From contig CBDCTQ010000033.1 of the NCBI GenBank assembly GCA_965222105.1, positions 107,066-171,065 of the forward strand: 64,000 nt of DNA, in the 5' to 3' direction. The position numbers were made by a program, and so were the translations under genes. A model generated the notes under the pieces. That model was given only the letters and a program-made list of their open reading frames with translations, had not been told where the DNA came from and searched no databases. This stretch comes from CALGLS01 sp965222105 (lineage in GTDB: Bacteria > Bacteroidota > Bacteroidia > Chitinophagales > Saprospiraceae). Of the stretch, positions 43,188 to 51,721 are shown one piece after another; the stretch's first letter is position 1; the number at the start of each line of letters is the position of its first letter.

Positions 43188-43880
43188 ATGAAGACAGCAC
43201 TCATCACCGGTGCCAACCGGGGCCTGGGATACGAAACGGCCCGACAATTGACAGGCCGCGGCTTTCGGGTGATCGCCACCGCCCGTGATCCCGAAAAGGG
43301 ACAAAAAGCCGTAGACCAACTAAATGTCAACGGTGGGGATTCCGTCCGGTTTTTGCAGCTCGACCTACTCGACGAAACCCATTTTGCGAAGGCAGCCGCC
43401 TTTGTGGAAAAACAATATGGCCACCTCGACGTACTCGTCAACAACGCCGGCATCATTTCTGATGCAGAGGGTACGGCGACCGTCAAAAAGCAAGACGTGC
43501 AAAGATTGTTGGAGACCAATTTTTATGCCCCTCTCCTGTTGAGCCAGCAACTGATCCCGCTTTTGCGGAAAAGCAAGGAGGGCCGCATCATCAATGTGTC
43601 AAGCGGCATGGGAGCATTGGAACAAAGCGCCGGAGGCTACGCAGCTTACCGCCTTTCGAAAACGGCACTCAACGGCGTCAGCAATTTCATGGCCAACGAC
43701 CTGGCTTCCTCCAATATAAAAGTGGTGTCGGTTTGTCCTGGTTGGGTGCGGACGGACATGGGCGGCCCCTCTGCTCACCGCAGCCCGGAAGAAGGGGCGA
43801 GCGGTATTGTGTGGTTGGCGACAGCTCCAAGTATTGAGACCGGACGGTTTTACCGCGATGGGGCGGTGATCGGGTGGTGA
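43188..43880 (+). CDS. Short-chain dehydrogenase/reductase (SDR)
   Basis: A 230-residue classical SDR starting at MKTALITGANRGLGYETARQ; the Met at 43152 would add twelve Thr/Pro-rich residues. It has the TGxxxGxG cofactor motif (TGANRGLG), LVNNAGIISDAEG (NNAG), NVSSGMGALEQS with the catalytic Ser, and the catalytic YxxxK in YRLSKTALNG, followed by VCPGWVRTDMGGPSA. The TARDPEKG region after the second strand suggests NADPH preference, resembling carbonyl-reductase-like SDRs. Substrate unknown. Upstream, TTTTG-N19-TACTTTAG (about 43093-43125) is a near-consensus promoter. Confidence 0.88.
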   Translation: MKTALITGANRGLGYETARQLTGRGFRVIATARDPEKGQKAVDQLNVNGGDSVRFLQLDLLDETHFAKAAAFVEKQYGHLDVLVNNAGIISDAEGTATVKKQDVQRLLETNFYAPLLLSQQLIPLLRKSKEGRIINVSSGMGALEQSAGGYAAYRLSKTALNGVSNFMANDLASSNIKVVSVCPGWVRTDMGGPSAHRSPEEGASGIVWLATAPSIETGRFYRDGAVIGW

Positions 43881-43993
43881 ACGGTATATGATATTTCCGA
43901 AAAAAAGAAAATGAGTGTGTGACAAACCTGTCTGGCCGCCAGGCGAGAATCGCTGCGGGTTATTACCACAAAGGCGCGAACCTGCCTGTCTAG

Positions 43994-44044
43994 CCCGTCT
44001 GGCCGCCGGACAGGCTAGCCAGATAGATCCGGCGGCCAGACGGG
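43994..44044. repeat. Perfect 17-bp inverted repeat
   Basis: CCCGTCTGGCCGCCGGA (43994-44010) and its exact reverse complement (44028-44044) flank a 17-nt loop that repeats part of the arm sequence. It appears inserted within a CACAAAG-type dispersed element. Confidence 0.75.
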
Positions 44045-44365
44045 GACACAAAGATCCACAGAGGAAATCTCTATGCGGCTCTGTGTCTTGGAACCTCCGT
44101 GGCGATAGGCTCCGCTAAAATGTCACGCACTCAAAGAAAATCAAGGTCTTTTATGTTGCGTTTCGTTGCAGCTAGAACAAATCGAATAGGCGTTTTATAA
44201 GAAAACCCCATAAAAACATATCGATTTCTTTGCTATGTTGCCAAATGTTATTACCTTCCCGCTTTAAAAAGTAAACCACTACAGACTGTTGAAATCTACC
44301 CCGCCAGCGCATATTATCTTTCATAGCCTGAACATTCGCATACTACTTTAACATTAGAGTTTATT

Positions 44366-44509
44366 CGAAAAAAATTTGTATGGAGCCCGATTGATCTTTT
44401 TGTCATATCCTTCGTCACATCCTCGCCTTCGTAGCTTAGGCTACGAGGCTCCGGGTGTTCCTCGACTATGCCAAAAATCTCCGCTCGGTTCCTCTACAAA
44501 AAAATTCCG
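44366..44509. repeat. MITE-like imperfect palindrome, about 144 bp
   Basis: Outer arms of about 41 bp (44366-44406 and 44468-44509) pair imperfectly: CGAAAAAAATTTGTA...CTTTTTGTCAT with ATGCCAAAAA...ACAAAAAAATTCCG. An inner hairpin GTAGC-TTAG-GCTAC lies at 44431-44444. No ORF inside. Confidence 0.55.
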
Positions 44510-44562
44510 CATAATCTCTATTGTGTATCTATTTTTTAACATAATTACAAAAAACTGTTATT

Positions 44563-44784
44563 ATGAAACGAAATTTTTTCAAAATTGTCCTGGGCAGCCT
44601 GGCCTTGATGCTCGGGTTCAGTACGTGTAAGAAGGACTGTGAAGATTGTTTTTCTTACACCGATGGAGGATTTAAATACACTTATTGCGAATCCGATTTT
44701 GCCAGTAAAGATGCTTATGAATCCTATAAGATTCAAATCCAGTCTGCGGGGTATATTATAGAAACTTTTGAAGAATGTGACTAA
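44563..44784 (+). CDS. Small cysteine-rich putative lipoprotein
   Basis: A 73-residue protein with a lipoprotein-type signal (IVLGSLALMLGFSTC, residues 8-22). The mature peptide begins C-KKDCEDC and contains YCESDFASKDAYESYKIQIQ and a final EECD; five cysteines in about 52 residues suggest disulfides or metal binding. No family recognised, but short KKDCxDC lipoproteins of this layout are common in Bacteroidota. It stands alone, 170 bp upstream of the sulfotransferase gene on the same strand and immediately downstream of a palindromic element. Confidence 0.6.
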   Translation: MKRNFFKIVLGSLALMLGFSTCKKDCEDCFSYTDGGFKYTYCESDFASKDAYESYKIQIQSAGYIIETFEECD

Positions 44785-44954
44785 TTAAAGTCGTTATTTA
44801 AAATGTGCAAAAATGGGTAGGTTTCGGATGCCGGAACGTATCCATTTTTTATTAATAAAGTACTGCTATCAGAAAATTACAGAAATACATTCTGACAGGG
44901 CTGTATAAATGGATACAAACCATCCACATCAATACCGCTAAGGCCGTCAATGAA

Positions 44955-45776
44955 TTGCGGCAATACCTCTATTTCCTGGATTTTGAAGAACGCGATTCCG
45001 ACATCTACATCGCCACCTTTCTCAAATCGGGAACTACCTGGGTACAGGTGATATTATACAACCTTCTACATTCATACGACTACGACTTTGAGCACCTCTA
45101 CGACGTCTCCCCCTGGGTTCGTAACGAAGCTCACCTGAGAAATACAGCCGAACGAGTCAATCAGCTCCCCTCACCCCGCCTAATCAAATCCCATGACACC
45201 TACGACTTTTTCTCTGAAAAGGTGAAAGGACGGTTTATTTTTGTCTATAGAGACGGAAAAGACGTGGCCGCTTCTCTTTTCCATCACAATAAGAATTACC
45301 GCGACCCAGACCTCACTTTCGATAAAAATTATGAAGCCTATTTCGTCAAACCCAGGAAAGGGTTCAACTGGTTCAACTACACCAATAGCTGGCTCCAAAA
45401 CAAAAACAACTTCAACATCCACTACACCTCCTACGAAAGGCTAAAAACCAATTTCGAGGAAACCGTCCGGCAAATGGCCCATTTTCTAGGCGTTGAAGTG
45501 ACGGATGAAAAGCTGAAACGCATCAAGGAAAATACCAGCTTTGAGGTGATGAAAAAGTACGAGTCAAAATTTGGCGAAAAGCCCACCAAAAGCAGCCGAC
45601 TAGTGTTCAATCAGTTTATCCGAAAGGGAACGTCGGGCGAAGGCGTCAAGTACATGAATGAGGCGCAACACAGCCTCTTCGATAAGCAATACAAAAACCT
45701 GATCCAGCCTTTTGAACATTTGGTCAAGCCAGCCGACAGCATGACACCCGTCAGTAAGGAGGAGGACTCTGAATGA
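44955..45776 (+). CDS. Sulfotransferase-domain protein (start uncertain)
   Basis: PAPS-dependent sulfotransferase type. Features: 5'-phosphosulfate loop FLKSGTTWVQ (usually YPKSGTTW), RLIKSHDTYDFF with a conserved His, 3'-phosphate-binding FVYRDGKDVAASLFHH, LRIKENTSFEVMKK-like region and FIRKGTSGEGVKYMNE, which fits the final RKGxxGDWK motif. The marked start is a TTG. However, the frame stays open upstream to a stop at 44856 and reads RKLQKYILTGLYKWIQTIHI then NTAKAVNELRQYLYF, which looks like genuine protein without any ATG or GTG. The true start may be a rare codon (CTG 44892 or 44901), or an ATG may have been lost. The 3' end overlaps galK by 26 bp, convergently. Confidence 0.75.
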   Translation: MRQYLYFLDFEERDSDIYIATFLKSGTTWVQVILYNLLHSYDYDFEHLYDVSPWVRNEAHLRNTAERVNQLPSPRLIKSHDTYDFFSEKVKGRFIFVYRDGKDVAASLFHHNKNYRDPDLTFDKNYEAYFVKPRKGFNWFNYTNSWLQNKNNFNIHYTSYERLKTNFEETVRQMAHFLGVEVTDEKLKRIKENTSFEVMKKYESKFGEKPTKSSRLVFNQFIRKGTSGEGVKYMNEAQHSLFDKQYKNLIQPFEHLVKPADSMTPVSKEEDSE

Positions 45777-46905
45777 CCGAACATCCGTCGGCCGTGGTCA
45801 CTTCGTAAGCTGCCATCTCCAATCCGAAACGCTTCCGATAAGCGGCCTTGGTCAATTCCACAAAGGCATCTACTTTATCTTTTGGCAACAGGTTGAGGGT
45901 ACAACCACCAAACCCGCCCCCCATCATTCGGGCGCCGGCAACGTAGGGTTGTGTTTTGGCGAAAGCCACCAAAAAATCCAGTTCGGGACAACTGACTTCG
46001 TACTGATGTTGCAGGCCTTCATGACTTTGATAGAGCAATTGGCCCAACAGTTTCAGTTCACCGTTTTGTAGTGCAAGTGCTGCCTGCCGGACGCGTTCAT
46101 TTTCCTCAACAACGTATTTGCACCGCTGATAGATGGGGGGAGGCATTTCCGACCGATATTTATCGAGCAGTTCAGCGGTGATATCGCGGAGACTTTTGAT
46201 GCCTGCTCTGCCCTTTTGTAACAATGCTACTCCGGTGTTGCACTCCTGGCGTCGGGTGTTGTATTCGGTGGCAGCCAGCTGGTGCTCCACGCCGGTATTG
46301 CAGAGCAGTAAGCGGAGGTTGTCGAGTATCAGGGGGAGGAAGGTGGTGGACAAATCGCGACAATCCAGCAGGATGGCTTTGCCGGACTGCCCCAGAAGGA
46401 TGGAAAACTGATCCATGATGCCACCATTGACGCCGCTGCACTCGCTTTCGGCGCGTTGGACCAATGGGGTAAGCGCTCGTTTATCGTACCCTAGCTGAAA
46501 TAGTTGGTTGAACCCAAATGCCAGCCCGCAACAAAGTGCTGACGACGACGACATGCCCGCCCCAATGGGAAGGTCGCCGCCGAAAACGCAGTTGAATCCC
46601 TGGCCCGGTTGCAAAAAAGCATTGGTCATTCCAACAATATATTTTCGCCAGCCGGAAGGGGAGGGCGGAGGCGTAGAAAGGGAATAGTTGAAGGAATCCG
46701 ACCGGTCGAGAGCATGGATGCGTACCGTAGAACTATTGTTGGGAGCAAAGGCCAGTGTGATGGATTTGTCGATGGCTGCGGGGAGCACCCACCCCTCGTT
46801 GTAATCGGTGTGTTCGCCGATGAGGTTGATGCGGCCGGGAGCTTTTACCCATAAGGTAGGCAGGTTGAATTGGGTTTTGAATAGTGTTTCTATTGGGGAG
46901 GCCAT
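45751..46905 (-). CDS. galK: Galactokinase
   Basis: A 384-residue GHMP-family kinase that phosphorylates galactose at C1 in the Leloir pathway. I start at MASPIETLFKTQFNLPTLWV; the longer ORF from 46977 would overlap the upstream gene. Motifs: the galactokinase signature PGRINLIGEHTDYNEGWVLP, the ATP-binding GAGMSSSSALCCGLAFGF, NGGIMDQFSILLG with the catalytic Asp region, and GARMMGGGFGGCTLNLL near the C-terminus. Length is normal. The gene begins only 23 bp after the stop of the HNH endonuclease gene on the same strand, so transcription is probably shared. It converges with and overlaps the sulfotransferase gene by 26 bp. Confidence 0.93.
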   Translation of the reverse strand: MASPIETLFKTQFNLPTLWVKAPGRINLIGEHTDYNEGWVLPAAIDKSITLAFAPNNSSTVRIHALDRSDSFNYSLSTPPPSPSGWRKYIVGMTNAFLQPGQGFNCVFGGDLPIGAGMSSSSALCCGLAFGFNQLFQLGYDKRALTPLVQRAESECSGVNGGIMDQFSILLGQSGKAILLDCRDLSTTFLPLILDNLRLLLCNTGVEHQLAATEYNTRRQECNTGVALLQKGRAGIKSLRDITAELLDKYRSEMPPPIYQRCKYVVEENERVRQAALALQNGELKLLGQLLYQSHEGLQHQYEVSCPELDFLVAFAKTQPYVAGARMMGGGFGGCTLNLLPKDKVDAFVELTKAAYRKRFGLEMAAYEVTTADGCSVIQSPPPY

Positions 46906-46928
46906 AGGGCGATCATGGAGGAGTTGAG

Positions 46929-47738
46929 TTAAAAACCATTGGTATTGAAAAATCTGTTCATACTGGCGTATTCGCATTCATTGGTCAGATATAAGGTTTG
47001 CAGGATTTGGTTGTCGGCACCGAGTTCCTTTGTAAGTTTGAACTTAATTGATTCCAAAAATCTTCTTCGTTTTAGTGGAGCACGGTTGAGGTCAAGCAGG
47101 TTGATGGTGTAATTGGCGTAGCTCTTTTTAGTCGAAGATAGTGAAATTTTGGGAACGACTTCTACTTCCATTAAAACTTCATCCCAGGTCCAGTCAAAAA
47201 ATTTTTCCGGATCATCGATATATGGGTTGAGTAGTTTTGGTTTTTCGAGCTGTTGTAAATGTTTCAGTCCCAGGATGGAGTCTCCAAAGTTTTGATCTGC
47301 TGGATTGAGGGCAAAATTGTCCAAAAAAGTGTTGATATCGTTGTCATTATTTTCCGCGGGTAAGGCTCCGGTGTTGGCTTTGGGTTTTCGCGTCTCAAAA
47401 TTGTTTGATTTTCTTTGGTTGCAAATTTCACAGGAAAGCAGATAATTGTCGATGGTGTACGACATCCACCAGTAAATGCTTTTGGGGCGATAGTGTTCGA
47501 CGTCTCCATGCTGGTGGGAGGGGATTTCACATTCGCAAAAAGCGCATTTTCCGTGAGCTTCTTCAATGAGTTGAACTTTAGCGGTTTTCCATTTGGAGGG
47601 GATGTTAAATTTTTCAATGGTTTGGTTTTCAAATCTAATTCTTTCAATGAGTAACGATTTGAGTTTATTTCTGAGGTGCTTTCCCTTCAAGGCTCTGGTG
47701 ATCTTTGAAGGGGTGCGAATTCTTAACAGTTGGATCAT
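46929..47738 (-). CDS. HNH endonuclease, Septu PtuB-like
   Basis: A 269-residue HNH nuclease. Core: KCAFCECEIPSHQHGDVEHY followed by RPKSIYWWMSYTIDNYLLSC and EICNQRKSNNFE. The paired CxxC zinc-type motifs, DVEHYRP and SCxxCNQRK match the TIGR02646-type HNH family found with AAA ATPases. It overlaps the upstream AAA ATPase by ATGA (47735-47738), so production is coupled. The pair resembles PtuA/PtuB of the Septu anti-phage system, in which the ATPase senses or regulates and the HNH enzyme cleaves nucleic acid. No reverse transcriptase is adjacent, so it is not a retron version. Defence function is inferred. Confidence 0.78.
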   Translation of the reverse strand: MIQLLRIRTPSKITRALKGKHLRNKLKSLLIERIRFENQTIEKFNIPSKWKTAKVQLIEEAHGKCAFCECEIPSHQHGDVEHYRPKSIYWWMSYTIDNYLLSCEICNQRKSNNFETRKPKANTGALPAENNDNDINTFLDNFALNPADQNFGDSILGLKHLQQLEKPKLLNPYIDDPEKFFDWTWDEVLMEVEVVPKISLSSTKKSYANYTINLLDLNRAPLKRRRFLESIKFKLTKELGADNQILQTLYLTNECEYASMNRFFNTNGF

Positions 47739-48985
47739 TTCCGTTTTTTGAGCAGTTTCTCAATTAGTTCCAGTTGTTTTTTATCTCTTTGATTTTGAGC
47801 AGTGAGGGGTGATGCCATCAAAAAATCAGAAAGATCATTAAATTCAGACTTTTCAGATTTGCTCAATAATTTTTTCGCTTTTAATTTTTTATAGCGTTGT
47901 TTCTTTTCCTCTATCTCGAGCGATTCATCTGTGCCCAGGCCAAAAAGATCGGAGATGAGCAATTCATTGACGGGCATGTACTGGGGATTTCCCGAGTAGG
48001 GATTTAGCTCAATGTTTTTATGTTTGTTTCGAGTGAGACAAAAGAGTTCGCCTGCTCCGGCTTGCTGAGCTGTCAGTGGAGAATGGGTTGTAGAGATAAC
48101 CTGAAAATGAGGAAGAATGTTTTTCAGCAATTTTATCAGATTTCTTTGCCAGGCAGGGTGCAAATGAAGTTCTAACTCATCAATGAGCAGTACGCCGCGG
48201 GCAGTCAAGGGTTTTTTCTGTCCGTCAAAAACTTCTGCCAATCGAAAAAGCACATCTCCCAGCCAGGCTGCCATATTTTGATAGCCATCGCTGAGGTATT
48301 CTAATGGAATTTTGCCATCAGCAGTGGCAAATATCAGTTGTTTATTCTTTTTGTTGATCGAGTCGAAAGTGACCTCTGGCAAAAAGCGGTTGAGTGTTTC
48401 TTCAATAATTTTCAGACCTGTTTTATCTTTTCTATAATCCAGATCGACAGCCCAATCTTCCAATGAATGCAGTGTGGCTTCGCGGTGAAAAAGAGTGGCA
48501 ATGGCATTCCCTCTTTTACTGTTGAAATAAGTTTTTTGACTATGTGACCTCGAACCGTTGGCAAGCGTTCTGTTGGCGCCATACCCCACGATAAAATAGT
48601 TTTTGGTGGAAGAGTGCAAGGCCCGGTCTATGACGTCGAGCGACTCGTACGACCGTTTCATCAGCGATTTCAGTTCATCCCCTTTCCTGATTTCAATGGA
48701 TAGGTTGCGATCCTTGTTGTTGGCATCAATTAAGGTAGCACTGACTCGACATTCTTTTTTTCCATAAGTTATCCAGTCGCTTGGGTTGCCGATCAGTTCG
48801 CCTAATGCATCGCTTCCGGCGGTGAGCAAGGCTATGGCTTTAAGAATGTTGCTTTTTCCGGTGCCGTTTTCCCCTAAAATAAAAGTCCATTGCCTCACCT
48901 TTTGGGGTTGTTCCTCCTCCAAAAAAGACAATTCAATGTTTTTCAGATTTTTAAAATTATGAAGCTGAATATCTTTTAAAAACAT
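47735..48985 (-). CDS. AAA family ATPase, Septu PtuA-like
   Basis: A 416-residue ATPase of the AAA_21/SMC-like group. Walker A is FILGENGTGKSNILKAIALL (about residues 35-54), a signature-like region is LEYLSDGYQNMAAWLGD (about 237), Walker B is GVLLIDELELHLHPAWQRNL (about 270), followed by ISTTHSPLTAQQAGAGE (H-loop). There is no TOPRIM domain, so it is not an OLD nuclease; the effector is the HNH protein encoded next. The N-terminal MFLKDIQLHNFKNLKNIELS is typical for RecF/SMC-like ATPases. First gene of the transcription unit AAA - HNH - galK. Confidence 0.8.
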   Translation of the reverse strand: MFLKDIQLHNFKNLKNIELSFLEEEQPQKVRQWTFILGENGTGKSNILKAIALLTAGSDALGELIGNPSDWITYGKKECRVSATLIDANNKDRNLSIEIRKGDELKSLMKRSYESLDVIDRALHSSTKNYFIVGYGANRTLANGSRSHSQKTYFNSKRGNAIATLFHREATLHSLEDWAVDLDYRKDKTGLKIIEETLNRFLPEVTFDSINKKNKQLIFATADGKIPLEYLSDGYQNMAAWLGDVLFRLAEVFDGQKKPLTARGVLLIDELELHLHPAWQRNLIKLLKNILPHFQVISTTHSPLTAQQAGAGELFCLTRNKHKNIELNPYSGNPQYMPVNELLISDLFGLGTDESLEIEEKKQRYKKLKAKKLLSKSEKSEFNDLSDFLMASPLTAQNQRDKKQLELIEKLLKKRK

Positions 48986-49054
48986 GGATTCATTTTTTAA
49001 GCCTCGGCTTATCTTCCTGCAAGATACAATTTTTCAACAACATCTGGCTACCGG

Positions 49055-50785
49055 CTACTCCTCCTCCCAATTCGTCTGAAGGGCATCCTCTGTCCAGTGG
49101 GCATTCGGCCCTTTGGCCAGGGCATTGCGCACGGCGTCGTCGACCTTCATAAACTGTTGGCGGGAGCCGATCCGCTCCATGATGCCGGAGCGATGCAGCT
49201 GATCCCGTACCGGACCGATCACTCCGCTCAGGCTTAGGCAGATCTGCCGTTTTTTCAAAAACCCGATCATTTCCTCCAGGGCATGGATGCCGCTGCTGTC
49301 GATCGAATGTATACTGCTGCAGTCGAGTACCAAATGACTCAAGGCGGCCCCCCGGTCCACTACCTTCTTTTTGACGGCGTCTTTGAAGGCAGCCGCATTG
49401 CCAAAATAGAGTTGGTCGTCGAAACGGATGATGAGTACCTTTTCGGTAAATGCCGCGTTTTCAAACCGGTCGACATTCCGGTAATAGGAAGTGCCGGGCA
49501 GGTTGCCCATCTCCACTATATGCGGTTTTGAACTGCGATACAATACCCCAAAAACCGACAACAACACGCCGGTAAATACACCCTCTTCAATGCCAAACAA
49601 CAGGGTCACAATAAAAGTGATCATCATCATGGCAAAATCCTGCCGATGGGTACGCCACAGATAAGTCATCTCCTTCCAGTCGAACAAGGATTGCACCGCC
49701 AGCAAAATAATGGCCGCCAACACCGCATTGGGCAAATGGTAAAACAACGGCGTAAAAAACAACAAGGTAAGTCCCACCACCACGGCCGTTATAATAGTGG
49801 CCATGCCGGTTTGGGCACCATTGTCGTTGTTGATCGCCGAACGGGTAAAACTCCCCGAAGTAGGCAAGGCCTGAAAAAAAGCCCCTCCCAATTTTGACAG
49901 TCCCAGGGCCAGCAACTCCTGATTGGGGCGTACTACGTAAGACTGATGTTTGGACTCCAGCATTTTGGCGATTCCCAAACTCTCCACTACCCCAATGATG
50001 GTAACCGATAACACGGTAGGCCACAACAGCCGAAAATCTTCCAGCGAAAAGAAAGGCACTTCAAGCCCCGGCAATCCATCCGGCACCCTGCCAACAATGG
50101 GGATGCCCCTGCCCTCAAAATCAAATATCCACGACAATACCGTACCGATCATCACCACCACCAAAGCTCCCGGAATGCGGCGGCTTATTTTTTTCAATAA
50201 AATAATCAACAATATAGACCCGGCGGAAAGGCCCAATACGATCCAGTTGGTTTGCCCATAATGGCGGATGGCATATCCCAACGTCTCATAGACATGCGCG
50301 AACCGCGGAATGGACATCCCCAGCACGTCTTTCAACTGACTGATGGCAATAATAACCGCGGCCGCAGACGTAAACCCGGCCACCACCGGATGCGACAAAA
50401 AATTGACCAGAAAGCCCAATCGCAACGCACAGGACAACACCTGCAAGACTCCTACCAACAACCCCACCACGGTCACCAGTCGGATGTATTCCGCACTGCC
50501 GGGTTCGGCCAACTGGCTCACCCCCGCCAGCACCAAAAGAGCCGATATGGCCACCGGCCCGATAGACAGTTGGCGCGAGGTGCCAAAAAGTGCATACAAT
50601 ATCAATGGTACCAACCCGCCATACAACCCATATATAGGTGGCATACCAGCCAACATCGCATAGGCCATGCCCTGTGGTACCAACATAATGGCTACCGTAA
50701 ACCCGGCAATCAGATCACGTCGAAATAAATTTTTATGGTATCCGGGCAGCCATTCCAATATCGGCACCCCCTTTCGTACATTCAT
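49055..50785 (-). CDS. SulP-family anion (sulfate) permease with STAS domain
   Basis: A 576-residue inner-membrane transporter. The N-terminal MNVRKGVPILEWLPGYHKNL precedes multiple hydrophobic helices with family motifs: IAGFTVAIMLVPQGMAYAML, GMPPIYGLYGGLVPLILYAL, FGTSRQLSIGPVAISALLVL, NQELLALGLSKLGGAFFQAL and PTSGSFTRSAINNDNGAQTG. The C-terminal STAS domain contains HLVLDCSSIHSIDSSGIHAL, including the DSSG loop. SulP proteins exchange or symport sulfate, bicarbonate or other anions; substrate not determined. Divergent from ppiB. Confidence 0.92.
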   Translation of the reverse strand: MNVRKGVPILEWLPGYHKNLFRRDLIAGFTVAIMLVPQGMAYAMLAGMPPIYGLYGGLVPLILYALFGTSRQLSIGPVAISALLVLAGVSQLAEPGSAEYIRLVTVVGLLVGVLQVLSCALRLGFLVNFLSHPVVAGFTSAAAVIIAISQLKDVLGMSIPRFAHVYETLGYAIRHYGQTNWIVLGLSAGSILLIILLKKISRRIPGALVVVMIGTVLSWIFDFEGRGIPIVGRVPDGLPGLEVPFFSLEDFRLLWPTVLSVTIIGVVESLGIAKMLESKHQSYVVRPNQELLALGLSKLGGAFFQALPTSGSFTRSAINNDNGAQTGMATIITAVVVGLTLLFFTPLFYHLPNAVLAAIILLAVQSLFDWKEMTYLWRTHRQDFAMMMITFIVTLLFGIEEGVFTGVLLSVFGVLYRSSKPHIVEMGNLPGTSYYRNVDRFENAAFTEKVLIIRFDDQLYFGNAAAFKDAVKKKVVDRGAALSHLVLDCSSIHSIDSSGIHALEEMIGFLKKRQICLSLSGVIGPVRDQLHRSGIMERIGSRQQFMKVDDAVRNALAKGPNAHWTEDALQTNWEEE

Positions 50786-50926
50786 TGCGGCAAAGGTATC
50801 GTTTCCAGGTAATTCATATCTATAATCACAATCACATTTGGGAAATACGGTATTTTCACCCAGGTTGTTATTTTTAAAAAAACGAAAAAAAATGTCCCGG
50901 ATATTTTCCTATTTTCAAAAAAACTT

Positions 50927-50934
50927 TACTTTTG
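50927..50934 (+). promoter_or_regulatory. -7 element of the ppiB promoter
   Basis: TACTTTTG matches TAnnTTTG and lies 25 nt upstream of the ppiB ATG. The -33 region is AT-rich (TATTTTCCTATTTTC) without a perfect TTG. Confidence 0.5.
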
Positions 50935-50959
50935 CAACGCTAAAAATTGAAACTTCCTG

Positions 50960-51397
50960 ATGATCGCAGAGATCCATACCGAAAAAGGCCTTATGAAGGC
51001 ATCGTTCTATGAAAATGATGCCCCCAAAACGGTTAAAAATTTTGTGGAATTATCTCAAAAAGGTTTTTACGACGGTTTGACCTTTCACCGGGTAATTCCA
51101 AATTTCGTCATTCAGGGAGGTTGCCCAAATGGTATTGGAAACGGTGGCCCCGGCTATCAAATTGATTGTGAGCTGGAGGGCGACAACCAATACCACGACA
51201 GAGGAGTGCTCTCCATGGCACATGCAGGTAGAAATACCGGGGGCTCCCAATTTTTTATCTGTCACAGCAGGGACAATACCGCCCATTTGGATAGAAATCA
51301 TACCTGTTTTGGGCGTATCTTTGAAGGACTCGAAGTCATTGACTCCATAAAGATGGGGGATAAAATTGAAAAAATTTTGATTTTAGAGCAATCGTAA
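50960..51397 (+). CDS. Peptidyl-prolyl cis-trans isomerase, cyclophilin type
   Basis: A 145-residue PpiB-like cyclophilin that speeds cis-trans isomerisation of prolyl bonds. It starts MIAEIHTEKGLMKASFYEND and contains the active-site elements GLTFHRVIPNFVIQGGCPNG, GPGYQIDCELEG, LSMAHAGRNTGGSQFFICHS, HLDRNHTCFGRIFEG. FHRVI with catalytic Arg, QGG, and GSQFFI are the standard active site, so it should be active. No signal peptide, hence cytosolic. Confidence 0.95.
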   Translation: MIAEIHTEKGLMKASFYENDAPKTVKNFVELSQKGFYDGLTFHRVIPNFVIQGGCPNGIGNGGPGYQIDCELEGDNQYHDRGVLSMAHAGRNTGGSQFFICHSRDNTAHLDRNHTCFGRIFEGLEVIDSIKMGDKIEKILILEQS

Positions 51398-51504
51398 GTA
51401 ATCACAGAATTTCGGTATTTCCCTGATTTTCTTGCGATTATATGCCTATTCGGGTAATGAAATTCAATATTTGAGAAAGAAAAATCAAAAAAAATTGAAA
51501 AAAA

Positions 51505-51537
51505 TTGAGTTTCTTTTGATAGAAGTTATTATATTTG
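51505..51537 (+). promoter_or_regulatory. Putative promoter of a small transcript
   Basis: TATATTTG (51530-51537) is a perfect -7 element; TTG at 51505-51507 lies 22 nt upstream. No annotated gene follows on this strand before 52020. Confidence 0.5.
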
Positions 51538-51543
51538 TGGCAC

Positions 51544-51716
51544 GTACTCAATTAAACGTTAATTAAGTCTCTATTTTTTTTAGTCATTTGGCAAAATTGG
51601 ATAATGTGGGAAAATTGCTTAGGCATTTTCATATTATCTTTTTTAAAGATATATAAGAAGTTTTCATTTGGTTTTTTGGGGTAACGGGCAGCTGCGCCTT
51701 GCAGTCTGCCCGTCTT
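51544..51716 (+). ncRNA. Candidate small RNA or 26-residue peptide gene
   Basis: Between a promoter-like element and a hairpin with U-rich tail lies a 170-nt segment with two internal hairpins: GAAAATTGC-TTAG-GCATTTTC (about 51611-51633) and TATCTTT-TTT-AAAGATA (about 51636-51653). The same segment encodes a short ORF, 51604-51684, reading MWENCLGIFILSFLKIYKKF plus six residues, which stops at the first base of the terminator stem. It could be a non-coding RNA, a small hydrophobic peptide, or chance. The rest of 51398-51721 is AT-rich with no gene. Confidence 0.4.
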
Positions 51717-51718
51717 TT
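51684..51718 (+). terminator. Rho-independent terminator
   Basis: The stem ACGGGCAGCTGC / GCAG-T-CTGCCCGT with a 5-nt loop is followed by CTTTTATT on the plus strand. On the minus strand no U-run follows, so it does not serve the opposing gene at 51722. Confidence 0.65.
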
Positions 51719-51721
51719 ATT

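Larger units (their letters stand above)
43881..44562. other. Gene-free region built of dispersed repeats
   Basis: The 680 bp hold no supportable ORF. They contain a CACAAAG-type element ending GCTCCGCTAAAATGTCACGCACTC, a 17-bp perfect palindrome inside it (43994-44044), an ordinary AT-rich stretch, and a long imperfect palindrome (44366-44509) just upstream of the small lipoprotein gene. Confidence 0.6.

Noticed and set aside
46929..48985. Retron with PtuAB effector
   Set aside because: No reverse transcriptase gene or msr-msd-like inverted region is found on either side, so only a Septu-like pair is supported.
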